In this document: positions 46,978 to 58,905 of the stretch, in pieces | How the letters are laid out: each line of letters starts with the position of its first letter | How positions within the stretch are numbered: the first letter of the stretch is position 1 | NCBI GenBank assembly: GCA_019009955.1 | Contig: CM032232.1 | Coordinates: 142,333,501 to 142,397,500, forward strand | DNA length: 64,000 nucleotides | Direction: 5' to 3' | From: Riptortus pedestris | Lineage: Eukaryota; Arthropoda; Insecta; Hemiptera; Alydidae | Made by a program: the position numbers and the translations under genes | Notes under the pieces: model-generated | What the model was told of the DNA's origin: nothing | Database searches by the model: none | Seen by the model: the letters and a program-made list of their open reading frames with translations, nothing else

Positions 46978-47144
46978 TCCATAAATTAGGCCAATGAAGC
47001 TACTGAACTATCTCTGTAAGAATTGTGACAGATGTAGGCAGTGAAATCATAAATGAAATGTATCTATAGCAATGATACCGAAGATGTCTTATGGATCGCC
47101 CGGGGTCAATGACGACATACAAGGGGCCTTTTTTGAGCGAAAAA

Positions 47145-47905
47145 AGTAAGCTAAGCAAATTTCTCACGAGAAGGCTTGCAATAGATAAATATACACACAG
47201 GTAACACTACCGCGAATATCAAGTGAATAAATACAAACGGTGATGAGAAATCTGTCAGTTAGTAGTTAATAACTCTACAACGGAGAGCGTCTGAATTGTA
47301 AACTAACAGGCCAGCCAACCTGAATTATAGACCGGAATGAAAAACCATTAATGAAATATATCTGAATATAACACAGTAATTTTATTGAAAACTTTTACTA
47401 TAGTTAGTGCTGTAATTTGTAATGAATGATAATAATTTTAATCTCAATTATTTAAATTTTAGAAACAGAAGGTTGGGGGGGGGGGGTCAACAGTACGTAT
47501 TTGCATACATTTCACAAAGTAAAAGTTCAATGAAAACAATATTCCTTATTTAACCTTGTAATGAAGTGGTTCATCATATAACAGCTTATTATAAATTTAA
47601 CATAAGTAGGAGTGGGGGTTTACTGAAAGCGGAAGACTATAAAATCGAAATGTCTCGGTTAATGTTCATGTTACAGAAAATATGTATAGGGGAATATTTA
47701 TAGACCATTTAATTTTCAATAAGATTGGTTCCGTACAATTTTTTGATCGGTACGGTGGCAGTAACGGAGATATTTCGAATTTTCGAAATTCCCCCATTTT
47801 CGTCATTTCCTTGATAGAATCAATGGACATTTGAGGAAAGTTTTCGAAAACGATAATTCGATCTCAATAGCAGATCTCCCTTAAAGGAAATCTACTAAAA
47901 CATAA
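47145..47905 (+). repeat. HE repeat, long form, core lost
   Basis: From AAGCTAAGCAAATTTCTCAC to GATCTCCCTTAAAGGAAATC. The TA core and adjoining segment are deleted (CCCCCATTTTCGTCATTTCC junction). 5' end remnants of further copies occur at 47960-47995 and 48126-48215. Confidence 0.7.
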
Positions 47906-48625
47906 CAAGTGGTCTATGAGACAGAAGTTTGGGGGCCTCTGAATTAAAGGATTAAGGAAAGCAGGAGCTGCGTAAACTAAGCAGATTTCCCACTCTCATT
48001 TCACTATATATTCTATGCCAGCTGATTTACCCGTTGTTGAAGGACTAAAGGTTTAATTTTAAGTAATCCCTTCATTTTCATCACACAACTCATAGGTTCG
48101 GCATTGCTATACCACTGAAGGAAACGTCCGTCACGCAGGAGCTGCGTAAACATAGCAGATTTCCCACCTGATTGTATAGCACACACCATCATCTGACCAG
48201 ATATTATCTATTTCTAAGGATAACTAGATTTTTTATGAATTTTGACTTCCGCCTTCCGGGCGCAAAAGACTAGTTGTGTTTCATGAATATGCCTGAATAA
48301 AATTAGAAACTTTCTTTGTATATGTATTAAGGGACTGAGTATTTAGCTATAGGAGCAATATGATACTTTACTCCTCTAACATTGTTCTATCGAAAAATTC
48401 AACAAAAGGCCTGAACAAATTTTTTGAAGAGTTTACTTAAGAGAAATCCGCTATTGAGTTGATAACTTTATAGGAAACGTAATTTTCAACAAGATGGAAA
48501 AATTTTGGACAGTTACGCTTAGTTTTGTGTTTTAGGAAATATACTTGTTCAAACGACTTTTTTCCAAAGACGTTTGTCTAAAAAAACTTGTGTCAAATGA
48601 ACTTGGCTTCACAGTCGTTTGCGAA

Positions 48626-49107
48626 GAATGTTTGGAAATACACTTGACTACACGACGTTTAGTTCACGCGACGTTTTGGACTTTCATTCTTATATCAAAC
48701 GAACTGTTTGTCACGTAGTCTCAAACTTTTCCGTTTAACTCAACATTGTCCTAGGTTAGCACATAGAGCGAAAGCTCACGTGTTGCACACCCCTAGCCGA
48801 AGAGACCCGAAAACGAGTTACCAAAGTCCCACCAACCGAAAAAAGTCAATCGGTGTATAACGGTGTAAAGTTAAGTTTCGATCCCACTTTCAGTGATGTT
48901 ACGTTTGGGCAACTGTGTTTCGACCTTTCGGGTCTCTTCAGGTTGGGGTGTGCAACACGTGAGTTTTCGCTTCATGTGCTAAACTAGGACAAAATTGAGT
49001 TGAAGTTTGAGACTGTGTGACAAACAATTCGCATGGTATAAGGATGAAAGTCCAAAACATCGTGTGAACTAAACGCTGTGTAGTCTAGTGTACTTAAATA
49101 TTCTCCT
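48626..49107. repeat. Large imperfect inverted repeat upstream of atonal-like gene
   Basis: Arms 48626-48813 and 48914-49107 are reverse complements over about 190 bp with scattered mismatches and small gaps. Matching landmarks are GTTTAGTTCAC, TTTTGGACTTTCAT, GTTTGTCAC, CACGTGTTGCACACCCC and GAAGAGACCCGAAA. The spacer is about 100 bp. It could be a foldback/MITE-like element or a locally arisen palindrome. No clear target duplication was seen, and it matches no other family in the window. Confidence 0.8.
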
Positions 49108-49270
49108 TAGGTGTTAGCCATTTTCCGGGACCTGGGGTAATGTTTCTGATTTAATTAATGCTGAGTTTGTCCTAATTGTCTTTATATATTAAGGTGGCGG
49201 TGGGTTGTCTTGTGTTGGGTATAATTGTGCGTGAAAGGGGTGGAGGGGGAATTAGGGGGTTGGAAACAGG

Positions 49271-49349
49271 CCCCGCCCCTTTGGTGGTAGGGAGAGAGGG
49301 GGGGGGAGAGTACTTAAGGAGCCGACTGGAGGGGAGGTGGATCAGTCCT
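49271..49349 (+). promoter_or_regulatory. Candidate core promoter of the atonal-like gene
   Basis: GC box CCCCGCCCC (from 49271), a TATA-like TACTTAAG at 49311-49318 and an arthropod-type initiator TCAGTC at 49342-49347. The spacing of about 32 bp from TATA-like element to initiator A is right. It would leave a 5' UTR of only about 12 nt, which is unusual. Motif matching only. Confidence 0.3.
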
Positions 49350-49355
49350 TCCAGG

Positions 49356-49685
49356 ATGGCAGCACTAGCCGAGCAATTCATCGTCCACTATTCGAGCAGT
49401 CAGCTGGCGGAAGACGCCTCGTCCATTCACTACTACATAGAGTCGCCGCAGACCAGCTCCGAGGAGGAGGAGAAGAGGAAGAAGGGTGTGCCCGCCGTCG
49501 TCCTGAGGAAGCGGAGACTGGCGGCCAATGCCCGCGAACGACGGAGGATGCAGAACCTCAACCAGGCCTTCGACAGACTGAGGACCGTACTCCCCCAGAT
49601 CGGCAACGACAGGCAGCTCTCCAAGTTCGAGACCCTCCAGATGGCACAGACCTACATCAATGCACTCTACGACCTTCTGAGGTAG
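49356..49685 (+). CDS. ato: Atonal-family proneural bHLH transcription factor, single exon
   Basis: DNA-binding transcription factor of the Atonal group, which in arthropods specifies sensory precursors and dimerises with Daughterless/E proteins on E-boxes. The 109-residue product has a short N-terminus, an acidic stretch SSEEEEK (34-40), a basic region [15 protein letters not shown] (51-65), helix 1 [14 protein letters not shown], loop [10 protein letters not shown] and helix 2 [19 protein letters not shown], ending right after the domain as Drosophila Atonal does. [12 protein letters not shown] is diagnostic of the Ato/Amos/Cato group, but which member is uncertain. It is much shorter than Drosophila Atonal (about 310 residues). 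Start 49356 has a good context (CAGGATGG). The frame stays open upstream to 49176, but that extension is low-complexity G-rich sequence. Base composition is far more GC-rich than the surroundings. It has no intron. Confidence 0.92.
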   Translation: MAALAEQFIVHYSSSQLAEDASSIHYYIESPQTSSEEEEKRKKGVPAVVLRKRRLAANARERRRMQNLNQAFDRLRTVLPQIGNDRQLSKFETLQMAQTYINALYDLLR

Positions 49686-49689
49686 CATT

Positions 49690-52500
49690 CCATTCCTAAC
49701 ATTACTATCTTCCGTCCAGGAACAACGCCATCCAGTTGGAAATACGCTGTCACCGAGTCAGCTCTACTTCCAGTCGTTGAAAAGTCATTACTAATTAAGT
49801 ATTATGTAACTATTATTATTTTACTTAAACTTACCATTAGGATATAGTCTTGTAACCATCAGTTTCAGAGTAAAAATCACCATGATTTTCTTTTCCTGGT
49901 GAGTATATCCATAATTTTTAAATTCTGGAGGTCCCTCGACCTTCCAGTGCATCACTAAGTCGTGGCGATTTCAACTCTAAAATAGGAAACACTCGGTATA
50001 GAATTGGATACATGCAAATTTATGGAACTATCATCAGACAGAAATTGTATTCGTATGCCATAAAATCAAAACCACATGCGTTTATAATTGTCACATATTT
50101 TTTTAAAGGTTACACCAAATATCCGTTAGAAGGAGTGGCTACAACTTCTGATGGCCTTTTTCGGCGGATATTTTTGTCTTTCCGGGTTGTTGAAGTCACT
50201 CCTCCTAAGATTAACACCGAAGATGATAAATCGTCAATATATCCTATGATACAATGAATCTCTAACACCTTATTCGTTAAAATTACCAACTAATGTGGAA
50301 AAAGTCACCAAGTTATGTTCAACGTGTTTAACTTTTTGAAAACATTTACTTTCTTTTACAACAATTAAAATCATAAAGCCGTTACAGAAGGGGAAAAACA
50401 AAGACTTTAACTCTTTCAAACTCATTGAACAAAATAAAACTATTTATAATCAGATTGAAGTAAGTTACACATTGACATTAATATTATTTGCAATGTTCTT
50501 TCTTGTAAATGGAAGTTGGAGTTACAAAGTTTTCAGTATTTTTCTTGTGTATGTAATTTTATTAACTTGGGCATATATTTCTTGCTTCATTATAAATAGA
50601 TGTCATATATATATTTTTTTTATCATGATATAAATAATGTTCAATTTGAGACATTTGTAAGTATTTTTGTAACGGAGCAGTTTCATTAGAAAGCAGGTTT
50701 AATTTTGTCATAATTATTCTTTTTATCTAGTTTTCAATGTTGTGTATTGTTTGAAGAGTATATTACCAATACCAGTTCAATATATTTTTCTTTTCGAAAT
50801 TTACTATAGATATAACATATTTCATGTTTTGTTTTACTAGACTTCCAAAATAATTTTTTCTTTTGACAGTCTTTGATGCAATGCTAATGGGTGATTATTG
50901 AGTTGAATTCTACTAGTAAAATGATTGTACAAGTTTTTTCGAAGGTGCAACAAAATTTGTTTCCTTTGAAATATTGTGAATTGGGCTGGTTTTGATATTG
51001 TACGAGCCAATTGTTAGTAATTTAAAGCAAGTCTTCCAACTGACATCCATAAAAAGTAGCCACAACTAAAATTAAAACATTAAGATTATTATATATAAAT
51101 TAATAATTATAAATATGATTAAGTTTCAAGATTCTGCTTGAATTTTAGTCATGTATAACATAAACATAACATAAAATGTAAACCAGATGCTGAATACTAT
51201 AATATGTTTTGATGTAGACTGTGCCTTTTGAAACTTGTGGACTGTTTAAAACAACTATTGATATTCCATTATAGCATTTAATATTATTATACCATCTATA
51301 TCAGTAAAAAAGTTTAAAAAAAACTATTTTAAAACTTAATGTAACTCATCGAGAAATCATTTCCATCACATATCAAAGAAATATCCACTGACTGAACGGA
51401 AACTCCAGACATCGTTCTTTGGTATGTTTCTGCAGAAAGAATATGTAGGTATTGTAGCTGACGCTCAAAATAATTTTAAAATTTCTATTATAAGAATGGT
51501 TAGTTTGGTCACAAGAAGTTTAAAACAATGTTTATATGTATTTTTTTTATTGTTAAATAACTATTTGTCATATAACTTAGAAATGAAAAATTGCAGTTTC
51601 AAACTGGTTTATTTGTAATCCGCCAAAAAGAGATCATTGTGGGCATTATTTTAATGCTGTAAAATGGAATTTAATTTTAAGTTGCAAATCCTTCACTTTA
51701 CAAACCAAATGTGTATTTAAATTAATTGTTTTATTAAATGAAAATAATTTGTATTACTCTTAGTCACTAGAACATTCTACCTCAATAAGTCGGGATGAGA
51801 TGATAGTCAACTGCCATATTATTATATATTTAAATACTGTGTTCAATTCCTAATTTGAATTTTCGCAATTCGAATCAAAGTGTATTTTCTAGTTTCTTTT
51901 TTTTGTTAGTTTTATGAATAGTGATTGTAAAATAGACTGGTTATAGCTCGCTTAGTGTTTACAACGAATAGATAAAAAGTCAAAATGAGTGGCCAATCGT
52001 GTCTCTTAGTTTTAGGATTTCTGTGATATTCATATTATAATAATTTATGTAGTTTTAGCAATTATTTTGTATATTTTGTTAATAAATGATTTATATTTTA
52101 AAATGTTTCCTTTTTTTTTTTTTTAAGTACCCAAAATGAATAATTAAATAATATTCATCCTAAATTAGAGCATTAGCTCTAAAAAATAGACACGGCATTA
52201 TAAAATTGAAGAAGTCTAAAAATGGCTTTCCGACAAATAAAACTGATACATCACATGACGTTGGTTACATCCCACATATTATAGAAACTTTAGAACACCG
52301 ATTCTTCAGTCAGACATTTTCACATTTAAAAGTTAATGTACAAACAATGTTGAATGCTTATTGAACAATGATTATTGCTTATTTGGTTATACCTTTGGAA
52401 ATGGTGTTGTTTATACGTATATGGAGTGGGGTGAGAAAGTTTTTCAAATAGCCAATCTAGGAATTTATTTAGTGCCCAAATCCCTAAATAAGAGTCCGTT
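49690..52500. other. A/T-rich unique DNA downstream of atonal-like gene
   Basis: No convincing coding exon, HE copy, SINE or LINE was recognised in this 2.8-kb stretch. Short open frames at 50012-50257 and 51424-51618 show no family motif. It is the longest repeat-poor interval in the window and may hold the long 3' UTR and regulatory DNA of the bHLH gene (inference from position only). Confidence 0.4.
50433..50438 (+). promoter_or_regulatory. Candidate poly(A) signal of the atonal-like gene
   Basis: AATAAA about 750 bp after the stop in non-repetitive A/T-rich DNA. Several later AATAAA-like motifs exist, so usage is unknown. Confidence 0.25.
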
Positions 52501-52504
52501 TCGC

Positions 52505-52803
52505 ACAGACTGCTTAATTTATTTATTTATTTTGTAGAGCTCCGCAACTATGGCGACTTGCTCTTCTTAAACGTGGGGAAAAACAAAACAAAAACCAGTA
52601 AACAAAATATGGAACACGAAATAACAACAGAACATAGAATAATAACAAATAATAACAAAACATGGAACACGAAATAATATAAAGAACCAAAAACTAAAAG
52701 GACGGAACACAAAAGAAACAAGAAACACGACCATAACATAGAACTAAAAACAGGTGGTAAATAAATAGGTGAATTTGGTGACTTTGGAACAAAAACTATT
52801 CAT
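52505..52803 (-). repeat. Retroelement-like 3' tail repeat next to HE
   Basis: On the minus strand AAGAAGAGCAAGTCGCCATA, GTTGCGGAGCTCTAC then A/T-rich AAATAAATAAATAA. The same sequence recurs at 63797-63860 (GTAGAACTCCGCAACAGTGG), also directly before an HE 5' end. It looks like a LINE or SINE 3' end, unidentified. Confidence 0.5.
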
Positions 52804-53267
52804 AAAAAGTCCGCCACGCAGGGGCTGCGTAAACTAAGCAGATTTCCCACGTGAAGTTTTATAATAGAGAAATTTCAGAATAGAGAGTCAAACAGTTACG
52901 GGAAGGGCCCGAACTAGCTCTTGACGGAAACTCACGACTAGACCCGAAGTTAGCCGAACTCATCTCAGAAGCTGAAAACAGAAAAATGCAAATATCTCGG
53001 TTAATATTCAAGATACAGAATACATGTATATAACATTATTTATAGTAAATTTAATTTTCAATAAGATTGCTTCTATATAATTTTTCGATCCGACGTATAG
53101 TAACGGAGATATTTCGAATTTTCGAAAATCCTCCCCTCTAACCCCCCCCCCTCCCACTAGTCCGATTTCAGCCATTAACGAATTTGATCTTTATTTTTGC
53201 ATAAAACGTTTAAATATCGAGTTTGGTAACGATCAAACGAAAATTGCGACCGCTAGAGCGTTAACAG

Positions 53268-53337
<70 letters not shown>

Positions 53338-53458
53338 GAACGGACCTCATTTTCGTCATCTCCTGGGTAGGATCGATGGACATTTGAAGAAATTTTTCGA
53401 AACTCGCGTCATAAGTACGACCTCAATAGCTGATTTCCCTTAAGGGAAATCTGCTAAA
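52804..53458 (+). repeat. HE repeat, best complete short form (reference copy)
   Basis: About 655 bp. 5' TCCGCCACGCAGGGGCTGCG (stem CGCAG/CTGCG), then AGCAGATTTCCCACGTGAAG; body with AAATATCTCGG, TTTTTCGATCCGACG and CGCTAGAGCGTTAACAGACA; (TA)n 53275-53331; CGGACCTCATTTTCGTCATC; 3' hairpin GATTTCCCTTAAGGGAAATC and TGCTAAAA. The AGCAGATTTCCC near the 5' end is the inverted complement of GGGAAATCTGCT at the 3' end. It is non-coding. Layout matches DINE-1/HINE-like Helentron derivatives (inference). Confidence 0.88.
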
Positions 53459-53549
53459 ACAGGCATCATTCGAATTTAAACATGTCACCCACACACACAA
53501 ACACATATACGACGCACGCGCACACATTAAAAAACTTTAAAATATGAAA

Positions 53550-53990
53550 TTAAATATTCTCACTGCCCAATTGTTTTAAGTATGCTAGAACCGTGTCAAT
53601 ATGTGGGCTACCCTCAGTCAGTAGTTCGTTGTCATGTGGTATGTTTACGAGAGTTAGTAATCTGCATTCTGTTAGTAGGTGTTTTATAGTTAGTCCAGTA
53701 TTGCAATGAGTACAGGTAGGCTTGTCTTTTCTGTTCATTATGTAAGAATGTGTCAGGTATGTATGTCCAATAGGTTGTCTGGTGAGGAAGACTTGGTCTC
53801 TTCTTCAATCTACGTATTGTCTCTTTGACCGTCCAGTAACATTTCGTTTTATTTCCAATAGTTTGTTGTCAGTACGTAACCAGTGTTTTTGCCTGTCTTG
53901 GAATATTTTTGTTTGTGCAACCTTGTTGAGGTCTTTTGTTGTTAGTTATGTCAATAGTAGTCATTTTTGTTGCCAGTTTTGCATGACTGC
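53550..53990 (-). pseudogene. LINE C-terminal tail (zinc-knuckle type)
   Basis: Minus strand: FLTRQPIGHTYLTHSYIMNR then CTHCNTGLTIKHLLTEC, the C.HC...T..H.L..C pattern after RNase H in Jockey/I-type elements. An in-frame stop lies upstream. It lies immediately right of a full HE copy. Confidence 0.75.
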
Positions 53991-54065
53991 TTAAACCAAG
54001 CAGATTTCCAAAGTGAGGGTATGTCAAACTATAGATCTCTACTCACAATATATTTTTTTATTTTA

Positions 54066-54920
54066 AAGCAAAACGTCCGTCACGCAGGGGTTGCGTAATC
54101 TAAGCAGATTTTTTACTTGATAGTATCAAACTACAATGCTCATCTCACCACATGTCCTCAAACCGATGAGTAGAAAAATGGGTTTAATGAAGACTGAAAA
54201 CAAGAAAGAACCATAACTCGCTCAACATTTGAGTTAGGAAAAAATGTTAAGAACAACAATGTAAACCATTAATAGTTTAACAAGATTGGTTCGATAACAT
54301 TTCACGATTCGACTCTTCACAACAGAGATAACTTGAATTGTCGAATTCCCCACCACGACGAAACGAATTCGATCTTAAGTTTTACAAAAACCGTTTAAAG
54401 TTAGTTTTGCAACGATCAAACAAAAATTGCAACCGCTAAAGCGTTAACAGACAAATATACCTGTATATATAATTTTGATCGGACTTCATTTCGTCATCTC
54501 CTGCGTATGATCGATGGACACATTGAAGAAAGTTTTCAAAAATCGCGCCTTTAGTGCAAACTCACCTTAAGGGAAATCTGCTAAAATCTCGTCAGCAGAA
54601 CCGCCACTTTCTGCAGGCCGAAAATAAGAATAGCCGGCTAAAATTACCTTTACGATGTAATGTATAGACTAAAAATTGTAGAGCACCAATAGTTCAACAA
54701 GATTAGTCGTTTAATATGTTTCGATTGACTTATAATAACGGAGATATTTTGATTTTTAGAACCTCCCTCCTTCTTAACCCCCATGTTCATGGTCCAATTC
54801 TAACCATTAAGTATATAGCAACATGTAAATGCAATTAAATTTCCAAGAAGATTGGTTCTCTAAAATATTTCGATCCGACGTATATTTTGAATTTGTGAAA
54901 TTTTCCCTACTTAAGAAATG
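54066..54920 (+). repeat. HE repeat, sub-form B, plus fragment
   Basis: 54066-54588: 5' CGTCCGTCACGCAGGGGTTG, hardly any TA core (ATATACCTGTATATAT), 3' TTAAGGGAAATCTGCTAAAA. 54600-54920 is an additional partial body without ends. Confidence 0.75.
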
Positions 54921-55072
54921 GTATAAGGGCAAATATTCGCGCAGACCAATGTAATTATTATTATTATGTCCTCATATAATAGGTAATTTGTGCTTATTTT
55001 GGATGTTGGATAATTTATCATCCGTGGTTTTTAAGTTATGGATAAAGGATAAATAATTATATTTACATTTTA

Positions 55073-55981
55073 CTATCTGTACCCTACGCGCGTTGCTATG
55101 CCACCAACTAAAATACTAACTTACGATAAAGATGTATATCATAAAAGTTACTCTAAATATCAAATTAAACATCTTTTGTTACGTGCACGTTTGTCACAAA
55201 AACAATAGGAAACGAAATATGACGATTTTTCATTTCATGCCTCCCTAACAACCCCCACTCCTGTTCGTTCCTAAAAATGTTAATATAGCTTATAGTCAAA
55301 AATACGGAGTTTCCTTGATTTCTATTTAGCCTTTCGTGTCCTATAACGTTGTTGACCCCTTCTATAGTTTTTCGTGTATAACTCATTTATACTTCACCAT
55401 ACGGCAAAAGAGCATATGACAAATATTACTTTAAATAACAAAACAAACAACTTTTGCTATATGCACGTTGGCCGAAAAATGAATAGGTGACAAAATATCG
55501 CAATTTTAAATTTCAGACCTCCCTTACAGCCCCCGCCTGTGTTCTTACCTCGAAATTTTAATTTATCTTATAATCAGGGAGGTGTTAATACCGAATCACA
55601 TACGGAGTTTCGTTTATTTCGGTTGAGTCTTTTGTGCAACATGAAATTGTTGACTTCCACTATAGCTTTTAGCGTATAACTCATTTATATTTCGGTATAC
55701 AACAAAAGAGTATATTAGAAAAGTTACACCAAATAACAAAATAAAGAACTTTTGTTATGTGCATATTTGCCGAAAAACCAACAAGAGACGAAATATCGCT
55801 ATTTTTAATTTCAGGTCTCGCTTATAACCCCCACTCCTGTTCATCTCAGAGAATATTAATACGGCCAGAAACCTAACCTGTTTTAGTAGTAATATACATA
55901 CCAAGATTCATAAAATTCGGTTCAGCCGTTTACGATTCTATAAAGGACATACAAACAAACATTCATTTTTATATATATTGA
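55073..55981 (-). mobile_element. Helitron D, diverged
   Basis: The minus-strand 5' end TCAATATATATAAAAATGAA at 55981 is preceded by A. There are about three diverged 280-298-bp units. The 3' end is a degraded hairpin near 55085 followed by ATAG|T instead of CTAG|T. Its 5' end abuts the TTAAGGG of an HE 3' hairpin, so it landed at the tip of that hairpin or truncated it. Confidence 0.65.
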
Positions 55982-55982
55982 T

Positions 55983-56063
55983 TAAGGGAAATCAACTATT
56001 GTAGACGTATTCATGTCGCGATTTACCAAAATTTTATCAAATGTCTATCGAATAGGCATATAC

Positions 56064-56109
<46 letters not shown>

Positions 56110-57308
56110 TAGCGGTAGTATTTTTTGTTCGATCGATACCAAACCCGATATATGAGTTTAATGCAAAACTTAGGTTTAAGTTCGTTAATGGAGGAAATCG
56201 CAGACGTGGGAAGGGGGTGGTTTAGAGGGGTGGGATTTCGAAAATTCAAAATAGCGTCCGTAGATTTTATAGAACCAATCTTATTCCAAATGTAATTTTC
56301 TATAAATGTTGGTGTGTACATGTATTCGCTATATTGAATATTAACCGACGTTTTTCCATTTTATAGTTCCTGTCATCTGTAAACCAACACTCCTACACAT
56401 GGCTTATTAACAACAAGCTGTTATACCACGAACCAATTCATTTTAAGGTTAAGTACCGAATATGGTTTTCATTGAAATTTTACATTGAGTGATACATGCA
56501 AATTCGTTGTATGATGACGTCACAAAATACGTTTTTACGGGCTCGTCTCGAAAATGTTTATTTGATTTATGCCACACTCGATATTTAACCGATTCAGTCA
56601 AAACTAAAGATCATATTTGTTATTATTATTATTATTATTATTTAATAACGTCCACTTTTTGCAACTTAGGCTAATCGGGACGGGTTATCTACAGGTTACC
56701 ACCCTTTTCTAGCCAGGGTGGGATTTTAGGACGTTATTTAATGAATTTCGTCACTAAATAATTTCCTTTGCCCAGGCAAGAATCGAACTCGCCACTCTAG
56801 GTTTTACCATGTGAGATAAAGTTCAACGCTTTAACTCGCATGGCTAACCTGAGGATTTCGGCTATCTGCTCCAGCGGTTGGAATTTTTGTTTTGCAAATT
56901 TTCAATGGAAGTGCGTCCATGGAAATCCTCAGAATGACGATACTTCCCAGCGATGCAGCCTCAAAAATAGAATCATATTTGTTATTGGCAAAATTTGAAA
57001 ATGGAATAGTGGGGGCTTATAGGGAGGACGATTCAAAGTATTTTCAATAATATGAGTCGGTTCGTAAATTGTGATAGAACCATTCTTGTTAAACTATTGA
57101 TGACCTACAATTGTTGTTCTATACATTTTTCCGTAACTCAAATTTTAAGCGAGTTATTCGTACTCTCTTGGTTTGAGCCTGCGTTGCCTCTCTGCCTCCT
57201 CGCAGCTTTTATACATATAAATATAGAATTTGTGGTGAGATTAGATCAATAGTTACACCAGCACGTGGGAAATCTGCTTAGTTTACGCAGCCCTTGCGTG
57301 ACGGACGT
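55983..57308 (-). repeat. HE repeat, sub-form B, split by SINE
   Basis: From the hairpin half TTAAGGGAAATCAACTATTG, TA core 56064-56106, through the SINE at 56618-56852, to GGGAAATCTGCTTAGTTTAC and CCCTTGCGTGACGGACG. The other half of the 3' hairpin is missing where Helitron D abuts. Confidence 0.8.
56618..56852 (-). mobile_element. tRNA-derived SINE with (ATT)n tail
   Basis: Minus orientation: head near 56850, GAATCGAACTCGCC on the plus strand as the B-box complement, and a tail of (ATT)n at 56618-56641. It is inserted in an HE copy that runs 55983-57308. Confidence 0.82.
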
Positions 57309-57802
57309 TTCTGAATTAAGACTTGTTGGTTTCACAGGAGAAGAGTGCTTTATTAAACAAACTACACCGTTTCTTGAGTTAACATTTCTTTTTTGTTGGA
57401 AGTAGAATGTGTTATAGCTGTGTGTGGTCCTTCACACTGCTAACCCAAGTTGTAATTAAGAAATTATCACACCCTCGTTGTCTGGAAGGTGCCGAGTGAG
57501 AATTAGGGTAACCGGTAATTAACAGCAACACTTCCATAACTTCAACCCTTTACACCAATAGTAATTGCAGACAGAAATCAATGGGTTCCATCAGACTAGA
57601 CCTGTTTATTGCCTCTGGCACCCTTTTTTTTGCCTCATTGTAAAACCATACAATTGTCAGATGGAGTTTCCAGCCCGATTCACAACTTCACCAATATTCG
57701 ATAGTACATCGGATAAACATTAAGGAGGTTATTGTCTGGTAGTTATAGCAAGATTGATTAGTTTATGAAATAAGTGAATGATAATGAGGTAACGCTGTAC
57801 GA

Positions 57803-57854
<52 letters not shown>

Positions 57855-57924
57855 TGTACTAAAAGGGAGGGGGGGGGGATTACTGACGAAATTCGAGAAA
57901 CTTAACCTCATTTATTCCCCCCCC

Positions 57925-58905
57925 CTTTTTATTAAGAATATTACAGTCTGCATTTGAATGCATTTTGTAATGTGATATGTACAATTCAATCGTTCTCCAT
58001 CACTCTCGACAGAAGCTACACCACAATGAGAGGAGCAGTACCTCCCTTCCTGGCAAGGAAGTCAAGAGCTAAGGATGAATGGCACTTGAGAAGAAAATAG
58101 CCACTGCTATCACTTTACTTAACTTCTATAGGAGATCTCTGGGCCATTGTCTCTTGTGGAGGGGAATATGGATGAGTGGTACTGGAAAGGGCTAGGACTT
58201 CTGGATTAGGATGATTGGATAGCCTCCTGTGGAATTTTGTGAATCTTAGGGGAATTAGGTCCTTTACGAATGGGATATTAAGATCTTTATGGTGGGTGTG
58301 GTTGGTGATATAGTATGGAGCATCTACTATGGTGCGCAGGACTTTGGATTGGAAAGTCTGGATACGTCTGATCTTCAAAGATTTTACTGTAACCCACACT
58401 TCTATTGCGTATGTCCATATTGGTTTATGTGGTAACTTGTATATTATTAGTTTGTTTTCGATTGACAAGTGAGATCTTCTATTTAGCAGTTCATAAAGTT
58501 GTCCAAATCGTCTGTTCCTGTCTTTTAATTATTGTGTGGGATTTCCAAGTAAGTCTGGTTTCCAAATGTAGTCCAAGGTAGCGTACACAACCAGCTGATG
58601 GTAAAGGAATATTGTTGAAATGAACATGAGGACAGGAACTTCGCCGGAGAAAAAAGTGATATGGTGAGATTTACTTTCGTTGATCTTTATGTGCCAAGTA
58701 TTGCACCATTTTTCTAACTCGGTTAAGTGGAATTGGAAATTCTTCGAAGCAGTAGTAGGATCGAGATCGGATGAAAGTTGTATCATCTGCATAGGTCGCC
58801 AGGAGAGTTGTTGGTGATGTAGGGATGTTTGATGTGTAAATGAGATACAATAGTGGTCCTAGGTCACTGCCCTGGGGAACTCCTGCACCCATAGGAATCA
58901 CATTT
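57925..58905 (-). pseudogene. Jockey-like LINE fragment with reverse transcriptase motif
   Basis: Minus strand: GAGVPQGSDLGPLLYLIYTS, LLATYADDTTF (catalytic YADD of reverse transcriptase), FHLTELEKWCNTWHIKINES, then RRIQTFQSKVLRTIVDAPYY and [13 protein letters not shown]. The frame is broken at least twice (near 58790 and 58500). The 3' UTR ends AATAAAAA next to a long G-run, (G)10, at about 57922. 5'-truncated at 58905 into HE-like sequence. Confidence 0.85.

Noticed and set aside
49337..49699. Alternative frames over the bHLH gene (49337-49699 plus, 49365-49688 minus, 49433-49624 minus)
   Set aside because: Shadows of the GC-rich Atonal-family frame, which alone carries a recognised domain.
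50012..50257. 81-codon frame downstream of the bHLH gene
   Set aside because: No recognised domain and no splice or codon-use support, so it is not reported as a gene.
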